Assembly: GCA_945952315.1 (NCBI GenBank) | Contig: CAMFIE010000002.1 | Span: forward strand, 186,001-250,000 | DNA from: an uncultured Rhizobium sp. | GTDB taxonomy: Bacteria; Pseudomonadota; Alphaproteobacteria; Rhizobiales; Rhizobiaceae | DNA length: 64,000 bases | Reading direction: 5' to 3' | In this document: in pieces, positions 24,971-36,061 of the stretch | Layout: each line of letters opens with the position of its first letter | Position numbering within the stretch: position 1 is the stretch's first letter | Program-made: the position numbers and the translations under genes | The notes under the pieces: model-generated | Database searches by the model: none | Seen by the model: only the letters and a program-made list of their open reading frames with translations | Told to the model about the DNA's origin: nothing

Positions 24971-26050
24971 ATGCGTATTCTGGTCGTGGATGACAACAAT
25001 ACCAATCTGAAGCTCCTGACCAAGCTGGTGGGCAGGCTGAACAATTGCGAAGCCATCCCGTTTTCCTCGCCTGATCAGGTTCTGGCGGCCCTTCCGGATC
25101 TGGATTTCGATGTGGCGATCATCGACTACCAGATGCCGGTCTATAACGGGGTTGAGCTTTACACCGAGATTGTCCGCTTCGAGCGATACGCAGCCGTTCC
25201 GGTCGTATTCGTAACCGCCGACAAGGACATGACGACCCGTATGGCCGCGCTCAATGCCGGCGCCATCGATTTCCTGACCAAGCCGGTCAATCCCGTCGAG
25301 TTCATGGCACGCATGCAGAATATCGTCAGCCTCGCCGAGGCTCGCCGCCAGCTTGCCGAGCGCGCCGAATGGCTGCGCCAGGAAGTGGACAAGGCGGTGC
25401 GCGAGCTGCGCGAGCGCGAGGAAGAGATCATCCATCGCCTGACGCTTGCCGCCGGTTACAAGGATCCCGATACGGCCCGCCATACGATGCGTGTCTCGCT
25501 TTATTCCGAAGCCATTGCCATCGAGCTTGGCCTGCCGTCCGAGCGCTGCCGCGATATCCGGCTTGCCGCACCGATGCATGATATCGGCAAGGTGGGCATT
25601 CCCGATACGGTGCTTCTCAAGCAGGGCAAGTTGACGGAAAGCGAATTCCGCCAGATGCAGCGCCATGCGCAGATCGGCTCCGACATTCTCGCAAAAAGCC
25701 ATTCCTCGCTTCTGCAACTGGCCGCCGAGATTGCCTCCTCCCACCATGAACGCTGGGACGGGCAGGGCTATCCGAATCGGATTGCCGGGGAAACGATCCC
25801 TCTTTCAGGCCGCATCGTCTGCATCGCCGACAATTTCGATGCGCTGACCACCGAACGACCCTACAAGCCCGCCTGGTCCTACGAGCAGACGGTTGCCCAT
25901 ATCATCGACCGGGCAGGCACGCAGTTTGATCCGGTCTGCGTCGCCGCCTTCAAGCGCGCGCTGCCGCGCATTCAGGAAATCATGGAAGAGGATCGCCAGA
26001 TCCGTGCGCAGGAACTGGCCGACGAAATGTCGAACAACAGTGCGGCCTGA
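24971..26050 (+). CDS. Response regulator with HD-GYP phosphodiesterase domain
   Basis: A 359-residue cytoplasmic protein. The receiver domain (RILVVDDNNTNLKLL, phospho-Asp52 in IIDYQMPV, FVTADKD, LTKPV) is joined by a coiled-coil linker (about 125-160) to an HD-GYP domain with APMHDIGKVGIPD, ASSHHERWDGQGYP and RIVCIADNFDALT. HD-GYP domains hydrolyse c-di-GMP, and the metal-ligand and GYP motifs are intact. ATG 24971 is favoured over ATG 24965 because AGGA is nine bases upstream. It is the third gene of the set with the molybdopterin-fold protein and the hybrid kinase, so the signal would lower c-di-GMP. Confidence 0.9.
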   Translation: MRILVVDDNNTNLKLLTKLVGRLNNCEAIPFSSPDQVLAALPDLDFDVAIIDYQMPVYNGVELYTEIVRFERYAAVPVVFVTADKDMTTRMAALNAGAIDFLTKPVNPVEFMARMQNIVSLAEARRQLAERAEWLRQEVDKAVRELREREEEIIHRLTLAAGYKDPDTARHTMRVSLYSEAIAIELGLPSERCRDIRLAAPMHDIGKVGIPDTVLLKQGKLTESEFRQMQRHAQIGSDILAKSHSSLLQLAAEIASSHHERWDGQGYPNRIAGETIPLSGRIVCIADNFDALTTERPYKPAWSYEQTVAHIIDRAGTQFDPVCVAAFKRALPRIQEIMEEDRQIRAQELADEMSNNSAA

Positions 26051-26142
26051 TTTTTTAGGTCCGGTTCTGCCGGTTCCCCTGTTTAACAGGCGTTCTTGAT
26101 GCTATGGCCTCCGGTAAATGCACCCCGCAGCCGGAGGATACC

Positions 26143-27183
26143 ATGTCGACCACGCTCACCCTTCGCCGTCCCGATGACTGGCATCTGCATCTGCGCGATG
26201 GCGCGATGCTGGAAGGGGTGATCGGCGATACGAGCCGGCATTTTGCCCGCGCGATCATCATGCCCAATCTCGTGCCCCCGGTCGTGACAACGGATGATGC
26301 CGCTGGCTACCGCGCCCGCATTCTTGCGGCCCTTCCGGCAGGGCACCGCTTTCAGCCACTGATGACGCTCTATCTCACCGAACATACATCTGCGGACGAT
26401 GTGGAAAAGGGCAAGGAAAGCGGGCTGATCACCGCCGTCAAACTCTATCCGGCCGGGGCCACAACCAATTCGCACGGCGGCGTGCGCGACATGGACAAGG
26501 CGATGCCGGTGCTGGAGCGCATGGCAAAGATCGGCCTGCCGCTCTGTGTGCATGGCGAGGTGACAACGCCGGAAGTGGATATTTTCGACCGGGAAGCGGT
26601 GTTCATCGAGACCGTGCTTGATCCCCTGCGCCGCCGTCTGCCGGAGCTCAAGGTGACGATGGAACATGTGACGACCGCCGATGGCGTGGCCTATATCCAG
26701 TCCGCTAAGGCCAATCTTGCGGGCTCGATCACCACCCATCACCTGATCATCAACCGCAATGCGATCCTCGTCGGTGGCATCAAGCCGCACTACTACTGCC
26801 TGCCGGTCGCCAAGCGGGAAAATCACCGGCTCGCATTGCGCAAGGCCGCAACCTCCGGCGATCCCCGCTTCTTCCTCGGCACCGACAGCGCGCCGCATGT
26901 CGACCCGCTGAAGGAATGCGCCTGCGGTTGTGCCGGAATCTATACCTCGATCAACACGATGAGCTGCCTTGCGCATGTTTTCGAGGAAGAGAACGCGCTC
27001 GAGAGGCTGGAAGCCTTTGCCTCGCTGCATGGCCCGGCCTGGTATGGCCTGTCACCCAATGACGATCGTATCACGCTGGTCAGGCGCGCCGAGCCCGTGT
27101 CCTTCCCGAAGAAAATCGAAACCGGCGCAGGGCCTGTTACCGTATTCGATCCGATGTTCCCGCTTTACTGGGATGTGGCCTGA
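26143..27183 (+). CDS. pyrC: Dihydroorotase, class II
   Basis: PyrC closes carbamoyl-aspartate to dihydroorotate in pyrimidine synthesis. At 346 residues it is of the short class II type. Metal ligands are visible in [10 protein letters not shown] (HxH), the carbamylated lysine in [23 protein letters not shown] and the catalytic Asp in GTDSAPH. ATG 26143 follows CCGGAGGA. pyrE is 560 bp downstream, with a DUF805 gene between them, so this is a small pyrimidine cluster. Confidence 0.95.
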   Translation: MSTTLTLRRPDDWHLHLRDGAMLEGVIGDTSRHFARAIIMPNLVPPVVTTDDAAGYRARILAALPAGHRFQPLMTLYLTEHTSADDVEKGKESGLITAVKLYPAGATTNSHGGVRDMDKAMPVLERMAKIGLPLCVHGEVTTPEVDIFDREAVFIETVLDPLRRRLPELKVTMEHVTTADGVAYIQSAKANLAGSITTHHLIINRNAILVGGIKPHYYCLPVAKRENHRLALRKAATSGDPRFFLGTDSAPHVDPLKECACGCAGIYTSINTMSCLAHVFEEENALERLEAFASLHGPAWYGLSPNDDRITLVRRAEPVSFPKKIETGAGPVTVFDPMFPLYWDVA

Positions 27184-27202
27184 CAGGCTGATGCGCCAAT
27201 GT

Positions 27203-27274
27203 GAGGCATTGGTTGTATTTTAAACTACAAATTATGCCTCTGACAGCCTTTGCATCGTAAAAGGCGGTCAGAGG
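27203..27274 (+). promoter_or_regulatory. Two overlapping, mutually exclusive hairpins in the pyrC-DUF805 gap
   Basis: Hairpin A: GAGGCAT (27203-27209) with ATGCCTC (27234-27240), inner stem TTGTA/TACAA. Hairpin B: CCTCTGAC (27237-27244) with GTCAGAGG (27267-27274), inner stem GCCTTT/AAAGGC, one A-G mismatch. They share CCTC at 27237-27240, so only one can form. No U-run follows either, and the DUF805 start is 31 bp on. This looks like a leader switch rather than a plain terminator. Confidence 0.55.
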
Positions 27275-27305
27275 TGGTCGTGGGGGCCGCCTGAGATGGG
27301 GAACC

Positions 27306-27659
27306 ATGACTTTCTTTGAATCCATTGCATCCTGCTTCAATAATTACGTGAACTTTTCGGGCCGTGCTACGCGCTCGGAATATTGGTGGTTTGCACTGTT
27401 TTGCCTGCTTCTCAAGGCGTCCACACTGCTGGCGATTTACTACTTTCCGGAATGGGCGCAGCTGGAGATCTTCACCTCGCTCATTCTGCTGCTGCCGTCC
27501 TATGCAGTGACGGCCCGCCGCTTTCATGATCTCGACATGACCGCCTGGTGGATCCTGATCCTGCTGCTTCCCATTCTTGGCGCCTTCGTCTTCCTCTACT
27601 GGATGTGCAAGGCCGGTGAACCGGGTGCCAATCGCTTCGGACCGCGCTGGGGCTGGTAA
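27306..27659 (+). CDS. DUF805 family inner-membrane protein
   Basis: A 117-residue membrane protein with the DUF805 features: an N-terminal NYVNFSGRATRSEYWWF, two to three hydrophobic segments (about 27-45, 53-68 and 80-100), the internal RRFHDLDMTAWW, and the C-terminal GEPGANRFGPRWGW. The function of the family is unknown to me. GGGGA stands before ATG 27306. It sits between pyrC and pyrE and is preceded by a strongly structured leader. Confidence 0.88.
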   Translation: MTFFESIASCFNNYVNFSGRATRSEYWWFALFCLLLKASTLLAIYYFPEWAQLEIFTSLILLLPSYAVTARRFHDLDMTAWWILILLLPILGAFVFLYWMCKAGEPGANRFGPRWGW

Positions 27660-27743
27660 GCCTGCTCCCGATTGCACCTTGAAGCTTGCCGAAACGGTGG
27701 GTAAAGGGACGGGGAGAGCCCCGTTCCTTTCAAGGAGACTTCG

Positions 27744-28442
27744 ATGTTTCAGACCACCTTTGCAGATCCGTCCGTCATGGCCGAAGAAATGGCGAAGATG
27801 CTCTGGGAGATCAAGGCGGTGCATTTTTCCGCTGACAAGCCCTACAAGCTCGCCTCGGGCATGATGAGCCCGGTCTATATCGACTGCCGCAAGCTGATTT
27901 CCTTCCCGCGCATCCGTTCGGCGATCATGGATTTCGCCGCCGCGACCGTGCTGCGCGAGGCAGGCTACGAGCAGTTCGACTGTGTGGCGGGTGGCGAGAC
28001 GGCAGGTATTCCGTTTGCAGCCTTTCTTGCCGAGCGTCTTGGACTTCCGATGATCTATGTGCGCAAGCAGCCGAAAGGCCATGGTCGCAATGCCCAGATC
28101 GAAGGCCATATGCCGGAAGGCGCCCGCGTGCTGGTGATCGAAGACCTGACGACAGCCGGTGGCTCGATGTTCAAGTTCATCGACGCGATCCGGGCCGCTG
28201 GCGGTATCGTGGATCACGGCATGGCGCTCTTCTACTACGGCATTTTCGCAGATGCCGAAGCCCGCTTTGCCAATGGCAAGGTCACGCTTCACCACATCGC
28301 GACCTGGCGCAATGTGCTGGCGATTGCCCGCGAGAAGAAACTGTTCGATGAAGCGACGCTGAAAAGCGTCGAAGCCTTTCTGGATGCGCCTCTGGCCTGG
28401 TCGGAAGCTCATGGCGGGGTTGGCAGCCTGCCGAGCGCTTGA
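27744..28442 (+). CDS. pyrE: Orotate phosphoribosyltransferase
   Basis: PyrE joins orotate to PRPP to make OMP in pyrimidine synthesis. The 232-residue protein shows [53 protein letters not shown] (flexible catalytic loop) and the PRPP motif [20 protein letters not shown] 27744 follows AAGGAGA. The gene lies in the same direction as pyrC and the DUF805 gene and may be cotranscribed with them. Confidence 0.95.
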   Translation: MFQTTFADPSVMAEEMAKMLWEIKAVHFSADKPYKLASGMMSPVYIDCRKLISFPRIRSAIMDFAAATVLREAGYEQFDCVAGGETAGIPFAAFLAERLGLPMIYVRKQPKGHGRNAQIEGHMPEGARVLVIEDLTTAGGSMFKFIDAIRAAGGIVDHGMALFYYGIFADAEARFANGKVTLHHIATWRNVLAIAREKKLFDEATLKSVEAFLDAPLAWSEAHGGVGSLPSA

Positions 28443-28508
28443 TTGCGAGTAAAAGCGCACAATATGAGCATTTGCCCAATTTTCCGACTCGCTTTCTGTC
28501 TCCAAATC

Positions 28509-28535
28509 GAATAAATCGATTCAAGTGATTTATTC
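28509..28535. promoter_or_regulatory. Inverted repeat before the fructokinase gene, possible third FrcR site
   Basis: GAATAAATC (28509-28517) and GATTTATTC (28527-28535) are perfect complements. The 8-mers AATAAATC/GATTTATT are the same half-sites as in the two frcR-linked repeats, but the spacer is 9 bp instead of 5. It lies 32 bp before the start codon. Confidence 0.5.
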
Positions 28536-28567
28536 CGGACAGGAAGAATCCAGATGGGAGATGCCAG

Positions 28568-29494
28568 ATGATTGTATGCTGCGGGGAAGCCCTGATCGAC
28601 ATGTTGCCGCGCGAAACCACGCTCGGTGAAAAGGGTTTTGCCCCTTATGCGGGCGGCGCGATCTTCAACACGGCCATTGCGCTCGGGCGGCTCGGCATTT
28701 CCACCGGCTTCTTCACCGGCCTTTCCGATGACATGATGGGCGATATCCTGCGCGAGACGCTGAAGCAGAGCGGTGTCGATGACCGTTATGCCGCGATTTC
28801 CCCGCGTCCGACCACGATTGCCTTCGTCAAGCTGGTGAACGGGCAGGCGACCTATGCTTTCTATGATGAGGGAACCGCTGGCCGCATGCTGTCGGTCGAA
28901 GACCTGCCGGTTTTTTCCGATGATGTAAATGCCCTGCATTTCGGCGCGATCAGCCTTATTCCCGAGCCCTGCGGCCATGCCTATGAAACGCTGCTGCTGC
29001 GCGAGGCGGGAAAGCGGGTGATCTCGCTCGATCCGAACATCCGCCCTGGTTTCATTCGTAACCCGCAAGCCCATGCCGCCCGCATCCGCCGCATGGCGGC
29101 CCATGCGGATATCCTGAAGTTTTCCGATGAAGACCTTGCCTGGTTCGGCGCGGAAGGGTCAGAGGAAGAGCTGGCGCGTCAGTGGCTCTCCCATGGCGCA
29201 AAGCTGGTGCTGATCACCCGCGGCGCGGAAGGCGCCACCGCCTACAGCGCCCGTCACACGGTTTCCGTGCCTGTGGTGAAGGTCGATGTGGTGGATACGG
29301 TCGGTGCTGGCGATACGTTCGATGCCGGTGTTCTCGCCGCCCTCGACCGTAAGGGATTGCTTACGAAAAGTGCCGTCGCCGCGCTTTCCGCAGCCGATCT
29401 CGAGGATGCGCTGACATGGGGTGTCAAGGCCGCTGCCGTGACGGTATCCCGCGCCGGTGCCAATCCGCCGACGGCGGCTGAAATCGGGTTTTAA
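28568..29494 (+). CDS. frk: Fructokinase, PfkB family
   Basis: Cytoplasmic sugar kinase of 308 residues that would phosphorylate fructose to fructose 6-phosphate. Family landmarks are the N-terminal VCCGEALIDMLP, YAGGAIFNTAIALGRLG and the signature DTVGAGDTFDAGVLAAL near residues 244-260, which contains the catalytic base Asp. ATG 28568 follows GGGAG. It is convergent with pgi, which handles its product, and it has a repeat resembling the proposed FrcR operator in front. Other PfkB substrates cannot be fully excluded. Confidence 0.87.
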   Translation: MIVCCGEALIDMLPRETTLGEKGFAPYAGGAIFNTAIALGRLGISTGFFTGLSDDMMGDILRETLKQSGVDDRYAAISPRPTTIAFVKLVNGQATYAFYDEGTAGRMLSVEDLPVFSDDVNALHFGAISLIPEPCGHAYETLLLREAGKRVISLDPNIRPGFIRNPQAHAARIRRMAAHADILKFSDEDLAWFGAEGSEEELARQWLSHGAKLVLITRGAEGATAYSARHTVSVPVVKVDVVDTVGAGDTFDAGVLAALDRKGLLTKSAVAALSAADLEDALTWGVKAAAVTVSRAGANPPTAAEIGF

Positions 29495-29515
29495 GGCAAG
29501 CCACACCTGCAAAAC

Positions 29516-29548
29516 AAAAGGCGCGGACCGTTCGGTTCCGCGCCTTTT
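29516..29548. terminator. Bidirectional terminator between frk and pgi
   Basis: A 12-bp perfect stem (AAAAGGCGCGGA, 29516-29527, with 29537-29548) has a 9-nt loop and a T-run on either strand. It serves both converging genes. Confidence 0.88.
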
Positions 29549-29564
29549 TCAATTCCGCCGGATT

Positions 29565-31181
<1,617 letters not shown>

Positions 31182-31331
31182 CGGTTTCCAATCCTCGATT
31201 GTCGGATGGCCGGACAATAGCGGATTCTTCAGGAAACCGAAACGCCAATTTTCACTGTCAGGACATGCGGAAGTGGTTGATAGCCAAGGCTTTCATCGAA
31301 TTAGCCAAATACAGGTTAATTCAAAATTCCA

Positions 31332-33032
31332 CTATCCGCGCAACTCCTTACGGAGAATCTTTCCGACATTTGTCTTCGGCAATTCATCCCGGAATTCGAT
31401 GAAACGGGGGCGCTTGTATCCGGTGAGATTGGCGGCGCAATGTTCCTTGAGTTCGGCCTCCGTCAGCGTCGGATCCTTGCGCACCACGAAAAGCTTTACC
31501 GCTTCTCCGGAATGTTCATCCGGCACGCCGACTGCGGCGGATTCCAGCACGCCCGGATGCATGGCCGCCACTTCCTCGATCTCGTTCGGATAGACGTTGA
31601 AGCCGGAGACCAGGATCATGTCCTTCTTGCGATCCACGATCTTGGTATAGCCCTGCTCGTCCATGATGCCCATGTCACCGGTGCGGAAAAAGCCGTCAGG
31701 CGACATGGCGTCGGCGGTTTCGGCGGGCCGCTGCCAGTATCCCAGCATCACTTGCGGGCCGCGAATGCAGATTTCCCCGACCGAGCCAATCGGCAAGGTC
31801 TTGCCGTCATCATCCCGGATTTCGATATCGGTGGACGGCATCGGCAGGCCTACAGTACCGGTGAACTCGATGCGATCGAGCCGGTTTGCAGTCGCGACCG
31901 GCGAGGTTTCCGAAAGCCCATAGCCTTCGGCAATCGGGCAGCCGGTGATCGATTGCCAGCGCTCCGCCACGGGCCGCTGCACGGCCATGCCGCCGCCCAG
32001 AACCAGGAGCAGCTCGGAAAAATCGAGCGTGCGGAACTCCGGATTGTTCATCAGCGCGTTGAACAGCGTATTCAGCCCCGGGAAGATATGGATCCGGTAC
32101 TTCCGCCATTCCTTGATCAGGGCCGGAATATCACGCGGATTGGCGATCAGCACATTGTTTGCGCCCATGGACACACCCTTCAGCGAATTCACGGTAAGGG
32201 CAAAGATGTGATAGAGCGGCAATGCGCAGAGGAAGGTGAGGTTGTCGGGCCGGTTGCGCTTTTCAAAAATCGCGTCAAGCCAGACCACCAGCTGCTCCTT
32301 GTTGGAAAGCAGGTTGCCATGGGAAAGGGTCGCTCCCTTGGAAACGCCCGTCGTGCCACCCGTATATTGCAGGAAGGCAATGTCGCCGGGATGAAGCTCC
32401 ACCGGCTGCAACTTCTTCCAGCCGCCTTCCGCCAGCACATCCTTGAAGCGAATGGCATCGCGGATATCGAAGGCAGGCACCATCTTCTTGATGCGGCGCA
32501 CGACGAAATTGACCAGATGGCCTTTCAGACCGAGCATGTCCCCCATGCGGGTGATGATCACATGCTGGAGGTCTGTTTCCTCGCGCACCTGCTCCACCGT
32601 ATGGGCAAAATTTTCCAGCACGAAAATCGCCTTGGCGCCGGAATCGCGCAGCTGATGCTGCAATTCGCGGGGCGTGTAGAGCGGATTGACATTCACCACC
32701 ACCATGCCCGCGCGCAGGATGCCGTAAACGGCAACCGGATTTTGCAGGATGTTCGGCATCATCACCGCAACGCGGTCCCCCTTCGACAGGCCCTTGGCCT
32801 GCAACCAGGCCGCCACGCGGCGGGTTGCCATTTCAAGCTCTGTGAAGGAAAGGCGTTTGCCCATGCTGGTAAAGGCGGGGCGATCCTTGTACTGGGCGCA
32901 ACTCTTCACCAGCAAATCGGCAATCGAGCGCTCCTTCAGCTCGCCGATCCGGGATGGTACCCGCAGCGGATAGGAGCCGAGCCAGATCTTGTCTTCCGCC
33001 TTGCCGCTCAGCATATGGGCCGGTGCCGTCAT
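31332..33032 (-). CDS. fadD: Long-chain fatty acid-CoA ligase
   Basis: Adenylate-forming enzyme that activates fatty acids to acyl-CoA for beta-oxidation. The 566-residue protein shows the P-loop motif YTGGTTGVSKGATLSHGN, the adenine motif GYGLSETSP, DGFFRTGDMG, and the C-terminal KTNVGKILRKEL with the catalytic lysine. ATG 33032 has GGGAGG six bases upstream; the open frame to 33143 is not needed. It is monocistronic, 150 bp from pgi and divergent from the GGDEF-EAL gene. Confidence 0.9.
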   Translation of the reverse strand: MTAPAHMLSGKAEDKIWLGSYPLRVPSRIGELKERSIADLLVKSCAQYKDRPAFTSMGKRLSFTELEMATRRVAAWLQAKGLSKGDRVAVMMPNILQNPVAVYGILRAGMVVVNVNPLYTPRELQHQLRDSGAKAIFVLENFAHTVEQVREETDLQHVIITRMGDMLGLKGHLVNFVVRRIKKMVPAFDIRDAIRFKDVLAEGGWKKLQPVELHPGDIAFLQYTGGTTGVSKGATLSHGNLLSNKEQLVVWLDAIFEKRNRPDNLTFLCALPLYHIFALTVNSLKGVSMGANNVLIANPRDIPALIKEWRKYRIHIFPGLNTLFNALMNNPEFRTLDFSELLLVLGGGMAVQRPVAERWQSITGCPIAEGYGLSETSPVATANRLDRIEFTGTVGLPMPSTDIEIRDDDGKTLPIGSVGEICIRGPQVMLGYWQRPAETADAMSPDGFFRTGDMGIMDEQGYTKIVDRKKDMILVSGFNVYPNEIEEVAAMHPGVLESAAVGVPDEHSGEAVKLFVVRKDPTLTEAELKEHCAANLTGYKRPRFIEFRDELPKTNVGKILRKELRG

Positions 33033-33329
33033 GCATGTCCTCCCTTGTCCGGAGCGCCGAAACGCTCCGCTCTCCCCGATCCGGGCAGGCAGGTTGCCCC
33101 GCCTCTCTCTCCGCCCGCAAGTGTAGGCCAATTGCCGGGTCAATCAAGCCCACGAGCAAATTTCCATTGACGTAAACGTAAAATAAATTGCGGCAAAATG
33201 GAAGGGGTTGCGAACTGTTTAAAATTGGAAAGGCTTCACTTACGAAAAATTGATCTGAAAACTCATTTTGGTAGAAAATTACCATCGCGATGTAATTGTT
33301 TTATAATGAAACTTAGTGAAACTTCCGCC

Positions 33330-36035
33330 ATGCAAATCGAGATGGACAGATCGGATCATCGCAAGCTGGAAACGCGCCGTGCGCGTTTGCAGGCCTTTGT
33401 GCTGTTTCTGATGGTCTTCTCAGCCACGATCGCCGCTGTCGGTTTTGCAGATCGCCAGCGCAGCCTGTACGAAGAAGAAATTACCCGTAGCCTCGTTTCG
33501 GATCAGTTGAGCGTCATGCGCGCCGGGCTCGAAGGACGCATTTCCGGCAATGTCAATCTGATGGAAGGGCTTGTGGCCGCGCTGGAAGCGGATCCGTCCA
33601 TGTCGAGCGAGCATTTTTCCACACTCGCCTCGAAGGTGCTGCGCAAGGAAGACAATATCCGCTATGTCACTGCCGCGCCGGACATGGTCGTCACCATGGT
33701 CTACCCGCCCGAAAACAGCGGGCTGATCGGCTTTGATTTCCGGAAACGCACACCGGAGCACGGGCCCGCTTTCCTGGCGGCCCAGTCGCGCAAGGTCAAT
33801 CTGTCCGGGCCAGTTGCGCTCGACGGAGGCGGCAAGGCTCTGGTGATCAACCTGCCCGTGCTCATCGACCGGCCGGGTGAAAAGCCCGGTTTCTGGGGTG
33901 TGCTGACCACAAAGATCGATCTCGACCGGATGTTTGAAGATGCCGGTCTTTCTGCCGATACCCTGCCATTCGATATCGCCATCATACGCCGCGACAGTCT
34001 GGGCCAGTATGGTGCTCCATTCTTCGGTCTGCCCGAGGTGATGGATCGCAATCCCGTGCGCATGACGGTCAATCTCGGACAGGAGCGGTGGCTGCTGGCC
34101 GCAGCACCTCGCCATGGCTGGAACCCGAGCGCGGGCGAGGCTTTGAAATTCCGGCTGATTCTGCTGCTGGTTGCGGCTGCGATCCTGATGCCGGTCCTCT
34201 GGTCCACGCGGCTGATGGGCGAGCGTCACCGGGCCTTGCAGAACCTCGAAGAAAGCAGCGAACATCTGCGCATGGTGTCGAACCGGCTGGAAATCGCTCT
34301 CGATACGTCCCGGGTCGGCATCTGGGAACATGACGTGCCGCAGAACCTGCAGATCTGGGATGAGCGTGTGCGCATTCATTTCGGCATCACCGAGGTGAAG
34401 CCCTATTACACCTACGAGGATTGGCGCGATATCGTGCATCCGGAAGACCTCGAGGAGGCAAGCACCGCTTATATGGATGCGGTGCGCAACAACCGGCCCT
34501 ATTCCGGCCAATATCGCATCATTGTTCCGGGAACGGGCGAAATCCGCCATATTCGCGCCTATGGACGATTGATCGATGCCCGGCCGGGCCATGAGCGGGT
34601 TCTGGGCGTGGATTGGGACATCACCGAGGATGTGCGCCGCCAGGAAGATCTGCGCGCAGCGCGGGAGGAGGCCGAGGCGCAGAACCGGGCGCTCGACAAT
34701 GCCCGCCGCCAGATGGAATACAATGCCTTCCACGACGCATTGACCGGCCTTCCCAATCGCCGTTATCTTGATCAGATGCTCGCCGAAAGCGATGCCGGGG
34801 AACCCTTCCATCCGCTGACGATCCTGCATCTCGATCTCGACCGCTTCAAGGAAATCAACGATACGCTTGGCCATGCGGCGGGCGACGCCATTCTGCGGCA
34901 TGCGGCCGATGTGCTGCGGCAGGCAAGCCATCCGCGCGATCTGATTGCGCGCATCGGTGGCGATGAATTCGTGATCGTCTCGCGCAATCTCGAGGAACAC
35001 GGCTATTTCGATCGGCTGACCGGTCTCGTGATCCATGCCTTGAGCGAACCGCTTCTGTTTGAAGGGCAGGAATGCCGCGCCGGCGTCAGCATCGGCATTG
35101 CAACGCAGGCCTCGCCGGAGGAAAATCCGCAGCAGGTACTGATGAATGCCGATATCGCCCTTTACGAGGCAAAGAAGCGGGGGCGCGGACGCGCTGAATT
35201 CTTCAGCGATACGCTGCGCGCCCAGGTCATCAATGCCCGCCAGACCGCCGACGAAATCCTGCGTGGTCTCGAGCAGAAGGAGTTCATTCCCTTCTTCCAG
35301 CCGCAGTTTGACGCCCATACGCTGGAGATCGACGGTGTCGAGGCGCTGGTGCGCTGGCAGCATCCTTTGCGTGGGCTCGTGGCGCCCGATTCCTTCCTCA
35401 AGATCGCCGAAGAAATCGGTGTGATCGACCGGATCGACGAGACGGTGCTTGAACAGGCACTCTATCATCTTGATCAGTGGCAGGCCGCAGGCCTTTCGAT
35501 ACCCCGCGTCTCCGTGAATATTTCCGCCCGCCGATTGATGGACAATGCCCTGATCGACAAGATCCGGCATCTGGACATCGCACCGGGCAGCGTCTGTTTC
35601 GAGCTGCTGGAATCGATCTCGTTCGAGGAGCAGGATGATCAGCTGGTGGAAATCACCGGTCGGCTGAAGGCGCTTGGCATCGATATGGAGATCGATGATT
35701 TCGGCACCGGCCACGCATCCATCGTCAATCTTCTAAAGCTCACCCCGCGGCGCCTGAAGATCGACCGTCAGCTGATCATGCCGATCCTGACCTCGGTGCG
35801 CGAACGCCAGCTTGTGGCCTCCATCATCGATATCGGCCGTACCTGCGGCATCGATATCATCGCCGAGGGTGTGGAGACCATGGAACACGCGGCCATGCTG
35901 CGTGATATGGGCTGTCATGGGCTGCAAGGCTACGCATTGGCCCGCCCGATGCGCGCCCGTGACCTGCCCGAATTTGCCCGCGCCCACCGGGAAAAGCTGC
36001 AGACAAACTCTGCCCGCACGCTGCTGACGGCCTGA
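33330..36035 (+). CDS. CHASE-PAS-GGDEF-EAL c-di-GMP turnover protein
   Basis: Inner-membrane signalling protein of about 900 residues. A first membrane segment (LQAFVLFLMVFSATIAAVGF), a periplasmic CHASE-like sensor and a second segment (LILLLVAAAILMPVLW) lead to a PAS domain with PAC end (VLGVDWDITEDVRRQE), then GGDEF (DALTGLPNRRYLD, RIGGDEFVIV) and EAL (VEALVRWQHPL, VSVNISARRL, FELLESISF, EIDDFGTGHAS, KIDRQL, AEGVET). Both active sites look intact, so it may make and break c-di-GMP. The start is uncertain: ATG 33330 is chosen, with ATG 33198, 33306 and 33342 also in frame and none with a good ribosome site. The upstream gap is AT-rich. Confidence 0.88.
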   Translation: MQIEMDRSDHRKLETRRARLQAFVLFLMVFSATIAAVGFADRQRSLYEEEITRSLVSDQLSVMRAGLEGRISGNVNLMEGLVAALEADPSMSSEHFSTLASKVLRKEDNIRYVTAAPDMVVTMVYPPENSGLIGFDFRKRTPEHGPAFLAAQSRKVNLSGPVALDGGGKALVINLPVLIDRPGEKPGFWGVLTTKIDLDRMFEDAGLSADTLPFDIAIIRRDSLGQYGAPFFGLPEVMDRNPVRMTVNLGQERWLLAAAPRHGWNPSAGEALKFRLILLLVAAAILMPVLWSTRLMGERHRALQNLEESSEHLRMVSNRLEIALDTSRVGIWEHDVPQNLQIWDERVRIHFGITEVKPYYTYEDWRDIVHPEDLEEASTAYMDAVRNNRPYSGQYRIIVPGTGEIRHIRAYGRLIDARPGHERVLGVDWDITEDVRRQEDLRAAREEAEAQNRALDNARRQMEYNAFHDALTGLPNRRYLDQMLAESDAGEPFHPLTILHLDLDRFKEINDTLGHAAGDAILRHAADVLRQASHPRDLIARIGGDEFVIVSRNLEEHGYFDRLTGLVIHALSEPLLFEGQECRAGVSIGIATQASPEENPQQVLMNADIALYEAKKRGRGRAEFFSDTLRAQVINARQTADEILRGLEQKEFIPFFQPQFDAHTLEIDGVEALVRWQHPLRGLVAPDSFLKIAEEIGVIDRIDETVLEQALYHLDQWQAAGLSIPRVSVNISARRLMDNALIDKIRHLDIAPGSVCFELLESISFEEQDDQLVEITGRLKALGIDMEIDDFGTGHASIVNLLKLTPRRLKIDRQLIMPILTSVRERQLVASIIDIGRTCGIDIIAEGVETMEHAAMLRDMGCHGLQGYALARPMRARDLPEFARAHREKLQTNSARTLLTA

Positions 36036-36061
36036 TCAGACTATTGATTTCAAAGAAGAAG

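Noticed and set aside
22665-24971. Minus-strand open frame of 768 codons
   Set aside because: It lies exactly antisense to the hybrid histidine kinase, whose HisKA, ATPase, REC and HPt motifs are all intact. The antisense product is His/Gln/Gly-rich without a recognisable domain, as expected from GC-rich codon structure.
33420-35714. Minus-strand open frame of 764 codons
   Set aside because: Shadow of the CHASE-PAS-GGDEF-EAL gene; it shows no motif of its own.
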